Source: Leguminivora glycinivorella (taxonomy: Eukaryota > Arthropoda > Insecta > Lepidoptera > Tortricidae). From it: 64,000 nt of DNA. Positions 11,300 through 20,062 of this stretch are shown in pieces (positions within the stretch are counted from its first letter, which is position 1; every line of letters starts with the position of its first letter). The DNA is taken from the NCBI RefSeq assembly GCF_023078275.1, contig NC_062987.1:19949772-20013771 (forward strand), given 5' to 3'. The translations under genes and the position numbers were made by a program. Below the pieces are notes generated by a model, which saw nothing but the letters and a program-made list of their open reading frames with translations, searched no databases and had not been told where the DNA came from.

Positions 11300-12308
11300 A
11301 AAATGCGCCAATATATTATTTTATTTAGTTTAATGTATCGCCCTCATATGGTTTGTACACACTGTATACATTCATCTCAAAAGTACTTCGCTGAACCTTG
11401 TGGCTTATATTTTATTCGCTATTAAATATTTCGTATTCTTATCTATTAGTTTAATTATTATGAATGCAATGATACTGAGGTTTACTACATTTCCTTGCAT
11501 TATGTAAGTTTTTTGTTTGTTACGTCTAGAGGGACGCTATTGCACAACACCCTGCATTTTATGATTAAGCACTGAGACTTAGCACAGGTTGTTCCTTGGG
11601 TGGCCCTGAGTAGATAAAGATCGGAAGGCATCAAAGAGCCCCCCTTAATTTAGGAGGGAAGAGGGGGGAAGGCTGGCGCCACCGCGCTTCCTTTGAAACC
11701 ATATTTCTCTAAAACTATACAAAATAGGGCAAGCGATATATCTTTTTCGGATAAATGAAGGACGAGGAATTCATTTTTGGAACAAAAAAAATGTACTTCA
11801 GAACAAAAATACAAAAAAAATGGGAAAATCGAAAACGATTTTTTTTTTAATACATATTATTGCACTTTTTATAAAAAACTTAATAGTTATTTTAAAATAA
11901 AAAATATTATTTAATAGCTACATTTATCTAGTTTTAGAAAATGTATAATTTGTTATAGAAATATATTATAGAACGAGTGATAAAAAATAATTTACATCGC
12001 CCGATAAGGGTGATTTGAATGCTCATTTCAATAAGTTTTGCAATGATTTCAGGTATAATCACTAACTTTTTAACACACGAAAGCCGTAATCATTGTAGTT
12101 TATGGCTATTTTAGTGATTAATGTGCTTAAAATAAAAAAAATACAAAAATTAAAAATATATTAAAAAGGTGATATTTTTTTAAACATTATCCTATTTTGT
12201 TCTTTCTACACAATATATATCTAAAAGCAATAAATATCAATAAAAAGCCACACATTTATGCAGTTTATAAAAATATATAGTTTGTTATATAAATATGTTA
12301 CGAAACGT
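11300..12308 (+). repeat. Left arm of foldback, copy-1 version
   Basis: Equivalent to 37,450-38,453, which pairs with the inverted arm at 40,200-41,140. No coding content; it has long A/T runs. In this copy it ends abruptly at 12,308. Confidence 0.65.
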
Positions 12309-12312
12309 TTTT

Positions 12313-12855
12313 AGGGTTCCGTAGTCAACTAGGAACCCTTATAGTTCGCCATTCTGTCTGTCCGTCCGTCCGTCCGTCCGTCCGTCCGCGGATAATCTCA
12401 GTAACCGTTAGCACTAGAAAGCTGAAATTTGGTACCAATATGTATATCAATCACGCCAACAAAGTGCAAAAATAAAAAATGGAAAAAAATGTTTTATTAG
12501 GGTACCCCCGTACATGTAAAGTGGGGGCTGATATTTTTTTCATTCCAACCCCAACGTGTGATATATTGTTGGATAGGTATTTAAAAATGAATAAGGGTTT
12601 ACTAAGATCGTTTTTTGATAATATTAATATTTTCGGAAATAATCGCTCCTAAAGGAAAAAAAAGTGCGTCCCCCCCCTCTAACTTTTGAACCATATGTTT
12701 AAAAAATATGAAAAAAATCACAAAAGTAGAACTTTATAAAGACTTTCTAGGAAAATTGTTTTGAACTTGATAGGTTCAGTAGTTTTTTGAAAAAATACGA
12801 GAAAACTACGGAACCCTACACTGAGCGTGGCCCGACACGCTCTTGGCCAATTTTT
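12313..12855 (+). mobile_element. Family B element running into the gap
   Basis: Nearly complete family B copy whose final T-run touches the N gap. It differs from the copy at 39,203-39,750 by several substitutions, so the contig end may have been placed by a repeat. Confidence 0.7.
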
Positions 12856-12955
12856 NNNNNNNNNNNNNNNNNNNNNNNNNNNNNNNNNNNNNNNNNNNNN
12901 NNNNNNNNNNNNNNNNNNNNNNNNNNNNNNNNNNNNNNNNNNNNNNNNNNNNNNN
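12856..12955. other. Assembly gap, 100 N
   Basis: Exactly 100 unknown bases, the conventional size for a scaffold join of unknown length. Confidence 0.99.
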
Positions 12956-13495
12956 GACTTTATCTGACTATACGGAGTTAGTCTTTTGCTAAAACTTTAA
13001 GTTTAGTTAAAAAAAAATACCTACGGCTTTGTTGGAGTAGGACTGGGCTGGTCAGGGTCTGCTGTATGTGATGACTTTTGGGACAAAATAACCACGAAGT
13101 TGTAACTCCTTGAGTCTAATCGGGGATACGGGAGACCATATAGGCATGGCGGGATAACAAGCGCGGATTCAGCTTCGTGCCCAGGGGGGGCACGTGGTAA
13201 AGGGACCGGGGCCCCAAGGGGGGAGTCACGTGGTCTATTTGTATGGCCAACCCAGGCTCTGGTGGGGTCATGGACCCCCATGATTCCTTCTGGATCTGCG
13301 CATGCGGAATAACTTGGACTTCTTTTTGAGTGGATAGACCGAACAATTAACAGAAACGAATGGCAATTTGGGGGCGGCCATTGCTCAGCAGTGGGATACA
13401 GTGGAATACTTTATATTATTTTTATAATAAATATCCCAAACACACGAATTCGTTTGCTATTCATAGCAAAAAAAATAAATCACATTATAGTATTT
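12956..13495. other. Start of second contig, no gene seen
   Basis: A short stretch with GGGGGCGGCCATTGCTCAGC and AGCAGTGGGA (13,368-13,400) resembles the 3' ends of lepidopteran LINEs; a similar TTTGCCCAGCAGTGGGACAC lies at 21,921-21,940. The two minus-strand open frames here are proline-rich noise from GC-rich sequence. Confidence 0.4.
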
Positions 13496-13496
13496 T

Positions 13497-13909
13497 TCCC
13501 TCACTAGCTCGGAAACACGTCTTTTGTCCTTTAATACCAGCGGGTAAAAACGTATTTTATCCACTAGTGCATAAAGTAATTGGACCTTGAATATAGTAAA
13601 ATTTTCTGCTTTAACATTGATAAAAGTGGATGTATTTAGAAGATGATTTACCCCCTGTGGAATTACTGGAAGCAGTGATAAACGCGTTTTTTTACGTTGT
13701 AATATCCTCGCTATAGTGAGGGGAAAAGTTTTGTATTACAATAATGGTGCAAATGTATTTTACGCTCGTGTAAGCGAAAACTCGCCAAGTTCAGGATTCT
13801 ATAGCAGAAACCAGGAGTTAAGCGGACTTTTTCACTTGCTCGTTTTTCTCAATTCCACGCTCGGCGTTAAAATACAACTTTGCCCCCCTTGTATAACGAA
13901 TAACTATTA
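13497..13909 (-). mobile_element. Family A element
   Basis: Complete but diverged family A unit in the reverse orientation. Confidence 0.7.
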
Positions 13910-13919
13910 TGCAACAGGC

Positions 13920-14315
13920 GTTTAAAGGAGGTCAATAAAGACGAGTGGCGTGGGTAACAATTTGAGGCGAAGCCAAAAATTGTTATTGAGACTCCAAGAG
14001 TATTTTTTGACCTAGCGCAAAGTTTTCTTGAGTATCTTTCGTGAAATTCACACTGTTTCCTTTATTTTGACGCAAATGTTTGCACCGTCAGCTCAGCTGC
14101 CCAAAGCCTTCCCGCGCACGCGCACAGTATCGGGCAGAACAATGCGTTGCCATGGTTACGGAGCCAAACAATGCGTTTTCAGTTTTTTTCGGATACTGCG
14201 CGCATGCGCTGAAAGCCGTCGGACGCTGGCTAAATAGACTTGCGTAGGGTTTTAAAGATCTATGCACGACCCTGTAAATGACGAATAACAGTTCGGGAGT
14301 AGAAAAAACAGTTTA
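13920..14315 (-). repeat. Inverted copy of the 8,956-9,545 repeat
   Basis: Both ends match that repeat in reverse (GGTCAATAAAGACGAGTGGC at the left, GTTCGGGAGTAGAAAAAACA at the right). The middle about 200 bp does not match. Confidence 0.5.
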
Positions 14316-15112
14316 AGTAGGTCCTTACTATTATAATCAGGACACATCAGAAAATTTTAATGATACCAAAGGATTAATTTTACATAATATCATCCGCATC
14401 AGATTAAATAAGTACTTAGAATCATTAACAGTCTTTAATCCTATATTTTGGTTAATTAACATGTTTTGGAAAATCAACTTGAAATATTTAAAACGTTATG
14501 TTTGATAATGATACTCTTGCGTAACCTTCGCTAGATATATTGCCACGAAATTCATTGTCATGTTACATTTATATTGTGACTACATTTTGCCCGCGGCTTC
14601 AGCTCGCGTTAGAAAGAGACAAAATGTAGCCTATGTCACTCTGGGATAAGCTCGCCTTTGTATATGTGTACCTACAAATTGTATATAAACTTTTGTACAC
14701 AATAAAGTGATTACTACTACTACTACTACTACTACTCTACTCTCCATACCTTTAACTATCTCCACTTAAAAAATCACGTCAATTCGTCGCTCCGTTTTGC
14801 CGTGAAAGACGGACAAACAAACAGACACACACTTTCCCAATTATAATATTAATATGGATAAACGTGAAACAACGTAACGAAATTGTTTCGAAATTTTTTG
14901 ACCCGTTAACAAGTAAAACTTAAAAAAAATATTGAATTCAAACCTTTATCGCCATCCGATAGTCCTAAAAATTTTGTGCAAAAAAAAGCAAATGATAATT
15001 CACAGGTGGTACTTTTGAGACCTGTGCCAAAGGGTTTTCCCGTGAAAACACTAATTATCCACTGATACTAGACATCTCTGTCAAATGAAAATAACCTTTA
15101 CCTTTATTTCAG
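14316..15112. other. Repeat-containing intergenic stretch
   Basis: 14,582-14,860 is a short interspersed repeat (GCTCGCGTTAGAAAGAGACA ... CGTTTTGCCGTGAAAGACGG) seen intact at 53,930-54,095. Here it is split near 14,646 by about 95 bp that end in AATAAAGTG and a (TAC)n tail, a nested retroelement end. The remainder shows no gene. Confidence 0.5.
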
Positions 15113-15284
15113 TCTGCACCATAAAAACCCACACTGTTCCAAACGGAGTATGTGCCAGTAAATTGAAGTAGCTTACATGGGCAACAGTGCCGGCAGTCCT
15201 GGCCAGTATTACTTCAACACAGGCTGGTTCGCCCTTTGGGCTCAAGGCGGCTGGCAGTGGGATTATGACTATGAAATACTGTAA
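15113..15284 (+). pseudogene. Orphan terminal-exon-like segment, frame broken
   Basis: A strong splice acceptor (CCTTTATTTCAG, ending 15,112) precedes a segment that reads as protein in two frames. From 15,115 the frame gives CTIKTHTVPNGVCASKLK and stops. One base away, the next frame continues as VAYMGNSAGSPGQYYFNTGW and on through WAQGGWQWDYDYEIL to a TAA at 15,282. Joined across a 1-nt shift it would be a secreted-looking, Gly/Trp/Tyr-rich C-terminus. I do not recognise the family. No upstream exon was identified. It may be a decayed gene end or a gene end with a single-base assembly error. Confidence 0.4.
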
Positions 15285-15835
15285 TAATATATAAAAGTAA
15301 CATTATAAGCTTTTATTTTGATTTCACGTTTCATTTTAACACTAAACTGTGCAAAATCCACTCTGCGACCACTGATACGCCGGGTCAATCTCTGAGAATA
15401 TGCTTCCTTTCAAGCATTTTCTATTTCCAGAAAAACGGGTTTGAATCCCAGTAAGGGCATTTATTTGTGTGATGAGCACTGAGTCATGGATGTTTTCTAT
15501 GTATTTATCTATTTATGTATTGTCGCTTAGCACCCATAGTAGGTATGTACAAGCTTTGCTTAGTTTGGGGCTAAGTTTGGGCTAAGTTGATCTGTATTTG
15601 TCCGCAATAATTATTACTTATTTTATTTAAGATATATAGGTAAAATTTAAATTATCCTCCCTCAGTCCTCTTGTACAATTTTTTGTACCTATTTAAACTT
15701 TGGTAAAGTAACAAAAGGTTCCAAACTCAAAACAAAACAAATGCTGCCAGGACGGTTATAAGAGCTATGCAATTGAAACTTTTGTAGTTATTACTCTGAA
15801 AAATTTTTGAACACGTAACTCAGACTCAAGGTTGG
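15285..15835. other. Intergenic, no gene seen
   Basis: AT-rich. Possible polyadenylation context for the preceding segment lies just downstream (AATATATAAAAG), but no canonical AATAAA. A GATGAGCACTGAGTCATGGA stretch near 15,470 looks like another retroelement end, not confirmed. Confidence 0.4.
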
Positions 15836-16090
15836 TTCCAAGAAGGTGAGAGTAAAGTGGTAGATAGCATGGTATGGGCATATAATGCGGAGGGATGAAA
15901 CCAATGTTATAAAACGAGTGGTAAATATGAAGGTGGATGGATACAATGGTAGTGAAAGGCCTAAGAAAAGATGGAAGGAATGTGTGAACAATGATATGAG
16001 AGTGAAAGGTGTTAGTATGGAAATGACGGCTGATAGAGAGAAATGAAATGGAGGAAGATGATTCGCTGCGCCATGATCTCAAACAATGGG
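15836..16090 (+). mobile_element. LINE fragment, reverse transcriptase C-terminus
   Basis: The plus strand reads WYGHIMRRDETNVIKRVVNM, then ERPKKRWKECVNNDMRVKGV, then SMEMTADREKW with a frameshift. This is the conserved tail of an RTE/Proto2-type LINE reverse transcriptase: the WxGHxxRR box followed by RPxxRWxD. It is 5'-truncated and inactive. Confidence 0.75.
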
Positions 16091-16370
16091 AACGGCAAGG
16101 GAATGATGATGTTGATTACAAAAAGAAGATGACACGCTTCATTGATAGGTAGATAGGTCTTTGTGGCTTCGTTTACGGAGTTCGGGGGCGGGTATTATAC
16201 GGAAGTTTGGATATAGTCAGAATGTGACATTTGGTAAAATCAGAGATTATAGATTTAGTATATATCCATCCCATACAAAAAAAATGCGACCGCCTAAATG
16301 CACGGCAAATGTAGATGGCGTTACTAAAAATTTCGTCCTTATGTTAAAACAACCTGGTACCTTTATACAC

Positions 16371-16622
16371 TGAGAGAAATTTGTGATTCGCGTAATTTAA
16401 CAAGTTCGACTTGTTAGTGGCTTTATCGGTTTGAATCAGTACTAAACGTATGTTTAAAACAATATGTGTCAGGTTGTTTTTATAAAATCGACTTGTTGAT
16501 TCAAATATATTGCCGATTCAAATGACAAGTAGCTTGTTGTTTGAACCAAAGAGCACGTAGGCGCTATTTTAACCAAAAAACTTGTGAACGAACATGAAAA
16601 CTGATTGTTTTTTCTCTCAGTG
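16371..16622. mobile_element. Family I MITE, TA target duplication
   Basis: 252-bp element bounded by CACTGAGAGAAA and its complement TTTCTCTCAGTG, with TA on each side, as for Tc1/mariner-type MITEs. A copy in reverse orientation, interrupted twice, is at 56,957-57,765. Confidence 0.75.
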
Positions 16623-17149
16623 TACTGCCACACCGGATTTAATACTCGATCCTCTTTGGAAGTGGGAACTTCAAGCTTGGCAGCAGATAATATGCTACAG
16701 ATACAACCTGGTACATTTTACTTAAGAACACCACATTTATACCCTATCGCGCATAATCAGAAGAAACCTTCGAAGTACCCTGTTTTTAAATCGTAAAATG
16801 AAAATGTCATTGTTGATTTATTTCCAGTAAAGATTGTGAAATATTTTCCTACTTGGAACGTTGTAGAGCTTCTGAGAATATTTGCTTTAGAAATAAATTC
16901 TTGATGTAAAGTTTCTGAACTCCTGTTGGGAAATCGACGATTCTAAGTATTTACTTTGAAGGGAACTTTCTAGGTTAGATGTCCGTTTTCAATTTGCTGA
17001 AAACAAATCAAAAAAATAAAAATAATATGTATTGCTAAATTTTACATATTAGAATAAAGTAAAATTAAACTGAGTAAATCTAAAATTAAACTTAAAATAA
17101 AAAATTAAACTAAATAAATCTAAAATTAAAAGTGCAAAATAAATCTAAA
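16623..17149. other. Intergenic, no gene seen
   Basis: Includes a run of diverged AAATTAAA/CTAAAATTAAA repeats (17,040-17,150). A 63-codon plus-strand frame at 16,605-16,796 starts inside the MITE and is not supported. Confidence 0.45.
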
Positions 17150-17345
17150 ACCGGCCCTCTGTGGCATAGTACCGAAGACCTGGCATCATTTCCTCGCTGA
17201 TTGTCAAGCTTTCAATACGCTGAGCAAGGAAGCTGCCAGCTCTTCGGTCTCCGGCGGGGCGTCTCTTTAGTCTCTTCGATAAATCTTTGAAGAGACTCAG
17301 AGCGCCAGGGCCCCACGGACCAAGCTGGTCTCGACGCCGAATGGA
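17150..17345 (-). pseudogene. Retroelement ORF remnant
   Basis: The minus strand is open for about 60 codons and reads GPWGPGALSLFKDLSKRLKR then AGDRRAGSFLAQRIESLTIS. The arrangement GPWGPxA...LxKxLxxRL...FLxQRIxxxI resembles the C-terminal tail of LINE-encoded polyproteins that recur in lepidopteran genomes. It has no start, is cut at both ends, and is probably dead. Confidence 0.5.
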
Positions 17346-17347
17346 AT

Positions 17348-17892
17348 AAAAATATATTCAGCGCCGAGACCGCTGTATTTTCCGACCTTCATTTTCTCGG
17401 CCGCATATAATAGTTATTTGTTATACAAGGGGGCAAAGTTGTATTTTAGCGCCGAGTGTGGAATTGAAAAACGAGCAAGTGAAAGGATTCTATAGTTGAA
17501 CCACGAGCGAAGCGAGTGGTTCGAGAATAGAATCCTGAACTTGCGAGTTTTTTAACACACGAAAGTAAAATACATTTGCACCCGAGTGTAACACAAAAAC
17601 TTTCCCCTCACTATAGCGAGGAAACTACAACGCAAAAAATGCGTTTATCACTGCTTCCAGTAGTTCCACAGGTGGTAAATCATCTTTATTACTTGATTCA
17701 CCTACTTTTATCAATTTTAAAGCAGTTGATTTGACTTTATTCAAGGTCAAATTACTTTACCCACTAGTGGATAAAATGCGTTTTTACCTCGCTGTTATTA
17801 AAGGACAAAACATGTGTTTCCGAGCTAGTGAGGGGAAAAATATATTCAGCGCCGAGACCGCTGTATTTTCCGACCTTCATTTTCTCGGCCGC
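17348..17892 (+). mobile_element. Family A element between 57-bp direct repeats
   Basis: The element occupies about 17,405-17,835. The same 57 bp (AAAAATATATTCAGCGCCGA ... CTCGGCCGC) lies directly before (17,348-17,404) and after it (17,836-17,892). That is far longer than any normal transposon target duplication. Confidence 0.8.
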
Positions 17893-18259
17893 CTATAAAA
17901 TAATATTGAAGGATGGGAAGGATATTCGATCGTGTTTTAATTTATTGTTCTGTACTTCTTTTGTAATGTACTATTATGGATTTACATTGAAATCGAAATC
18001 AAGCATCTACAAGTGTATTTATATAATTATATAGGTAAGAAACTAAGACTAAGCTTAAAAGCTAGCTTATAATTATCTAAAATTGGAAGGTCGGATGGCA
18101 GTTTTCGTAAACTAGGTAGTGCCTACGCCAAATCTTGGGATTAGTTGTCACAGCGGACCCCAGGCTCCTACACGAGCCGCTGCGAATGCCGGGATAACGC
18201 AAGGAGGATGATAAATTATCTAAAATAGGCCCTTGAGGCATTGTACAAGTTCACATCCC
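17893..18259. other. Intergenic with truncated SINE
   Basis: 18,087-18,213 is the 3' part of the tRNA-derived SINE (GGAAGGTCGGATGGCAG, GCGGACCCCAGGCTCC, AAGGAGGATGAT), lacking the tRNA head. No gene otherwise. Confidence 0.55.
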
Positions 18260-18412
18260 GGCCCCGTAGCCGAATTTCACCTGTGCGACGCGAAACGCCA
18301 CCGAAACGCCGCAGAAATGTAGTCTGTCTCTGTCACGCCAATACGCAAGAGCGATAGAGATAGACAGCTACGAAAGAGATATTATCGTGAGCGTTTGTAC
18401 ATTCGGCTACGC
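18260..18412 (+). mobile_element. Family D MITE
   Basis: Single 150-bp copy; its left inverted repeat is mutated (CCGAATTTCAC), its right one intact. Confidence 0.65.
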
Positions 18413-18469
18413 ACACTGAGGTATCATTCTTATTTCTAACAACACAGTACAGAGTTGTCCACTGGCTAA

Positions 18470-18625
18470 AAAAAAACTAAATCAAAATCAGTTCATCCAT
18501 TCGAGAGCTACGATGCCACAGACAAACAGACAGACAAACAGACAAACAGACAGACAGACAGACAAACACAGAGACAGACACGTCAAACTTATAACACCCC
18601 TTCGTTTTTGCGTCGGGGGTTAAAA
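18470..18625 (-). mobile_element. Family C element, truncated
   Basis: The (GACA)n array and the GTTTTTGCGTCGGGGG end are present; the opposite end is missing. Confidence 0.6.
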
Positions 18626-18779
18626 AGGAGGCGGCACACATGCGTAATAGGCTACTTTACTAATCAAATCACATTCTTTTTAAGAACTGTCAAAACGATT
18701 CCCTATTAAGGAATTAATAAGAAAACGAGTCACGACCAATTTATAATTATCTGATACTTTATTTCGCGCATGATATAAT

Positions 18780-19010
18780 AGTACATTACGATACAAGTGC
18801 GTAAAAAAGGAAGTTCGAAACGAGTGGCGATAAATTAAAACACGACCGAAGGGAGTGTTTTAAATCGACACGAGTTACGAATTTCCTTTTCGCACGTGTA
18901 TCGTACGACGTTTTTCAGTACAGATGAGCTCTCCAAAGTTTCAACCTAGCAGATAATGAACCACTTCTCGCACTAGTGCGTAAAAAAAACACCATCTGTA
19001 CTGAAAAATA
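18780..19010. mobile_element. Family G element
   Basis: About 230 bp beginning ACATTACGATACAAGTGCG, with a palindromic relation to CGCACGTGTATCGTACG inside, and ending ACACCATCTGTACTGAAAAA. A near-identical copy sits at 57,980-58,207; fragments at 2,990 and 28,073. Confidence 0.65.
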
Positions 19011-19019
19011 ATTTTATTT

Positions 19020-19500
19020 TTAGTATAAGCATAAATTAAATATAACAAGATCATACCATCCCATACATTAAAATGCGACCGCCTAAGACCGCGCTTACAC
19101 TCCACCACACATAGATGGCGCCACAAAAAAATGTCTTGTAGCTTTCGATTATAGTTGTAGATGGCGTTAAGTGTCACTTTTGACATAGATTTACGGCTCG
19201 GAATTGACACTTACGGCCCAGCCACGACATTGGTCTAAGCGTGACAGCGGTGAGCGGCAGCCATACGAGCGAATGAAAAATCCCATCGCTGTGTCTCGCT
19301 CCAATGTATGGCCGCCGCTCACCGCTGTCGCGCTTAGCCCAATCTCGTGGCTGAGCCGTTAATGCCAATCTACAAATAATCGGTGGCAACAAGGCATTTT
19401 TTGTGGCGCCATCTATGTGTGGTGGAGTGTAAGCGCGTTCGTAGACGGTCGCATCTTAATGTATGGGATGGTATGATCTTGTTATATTTAATTTATGGTA
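19020..19500. mobile_element. MITE with 110-bp inverted repeats, family E inside
   Basis: 19,026-19,137 is repeated inverted at 19,391-19,500 (ATCATACCATCCCATACATT, CTCCACCACACATAGATGGC). The spacer is almost filled by a family E hairpin (19,214-19,358), so family E inserted into an older long-TIR element. A fragment of the same arm occurs at 16,260-16,330. Confidence 0.7.
19214..19358. mobile_element. Family E palindromic MITE, TTA target duplication
   Basis: 145-bp, nearly self-complementary element (CAGCCACGACATTGG at both ends, inverted). TTA at 19,211-19,213 is duplicated at 19,359-19,361. Two other copies, also exactly 145 bp, have TTA (36,265) and TAA (58,768). A TWA target duplication fits the PIF/Harbinger group. 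Confidence 0.8.
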
Positions 19501-19999
19501 TAAGAAAGTTCCCTATAAGTATCTTGTTAGTTATAGAAAGCAAGAAAGTAACGTGGGGTTGGGGTGGTAATCTGCGCGCCTGCGCTCTGCAGTTCCGCAA
19601 TTACCATGGCAAGACATGGACAAACAAAACTTGTCTCGCGTTTTTCTCTTTGGTAATTCCTTTAAAATATTACAACATAGTTTGCTATGTTTCCGTGTCT
19701 GTGTAAATGTATTACGTACAATACTTTTATCTATCTTTTCTCCTACAGGTTGATAATGATAACTCAGTCTACGTTTTAACTATACAAACAGGATAAAATA
19801 CTTGGACTTCCCATTTTAGATTTACTTACAAAATTCGGGCATTTCCGAGCATAAAATATATTACTTTACGTCATAATATATTAAGATAAGCGTCAGAATT
19901 TAAAATCGTGTATAATTGTCCGCTGTTTATTTACGAGATACCGCGTGACTAAAATATACAAATAGACTTATCTCGGGTTTATACTATACTACTGCACAA
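19501..19999. other. Upstream flank of the SLC22-like gene
   Basis: No gene seen. AT-rich sequence leads into the promoter. No family of repeats was identified in the last 300 bp, so this may be genuine single-copy regulatory DNA. Confidence 0.4.
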
Positions 20000-20026
20000 T
20001 ATAAAACTATTATCACCCGGCAGTTC
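20000..20026 (+). promoter_or_regulatory. TATA box and initiator of the SLC22-like gene
   Basis: TATAAAA at 20,000-20,006 is followed 21 bp later (start to start) by CAGTT at 20,021, matching the arthropod initiator (TCAGT-like). Transcription from there would give a 5' leader of about 40 nt before the ATG at 20,063. Confidence 0.5.
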
Positions 20027-20062
20027 TCCGCTAACACCATAAGTTCATCGCACGAAGCAGAA

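Larger units (their letters stand above)
1..12308 (+). repeat. Large duplicated block, copy 1
   Basis: This block matches 25,080-38,453 in the same orientation and order. The first 6 kb differs by only a few homopolymer lengths; 6.2-8.5 kb differs mainly by 1-3 bp insertions; after that there are substitutions and four large indels (157-447 bp), all missing from this copy. Similarity stops at 12,308, where this copy joins a (TCCG)n element that ends at the N gap. The best reading is an allelic contig left in the assembly, with a real tandem duplication as the alternative. Confidence 0.93.

Noticed and set aside
12787..12981. Open frame crossing the gap
   Set aside because: It is made of family B sequence and unknown bases.
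15765..16082. A 105-codon minus-strand frame rich in Ser, His and Phe
   Set aside because: It is antisense to a plus-strand LINE reverse transcriptase tail with a recognised motif order.
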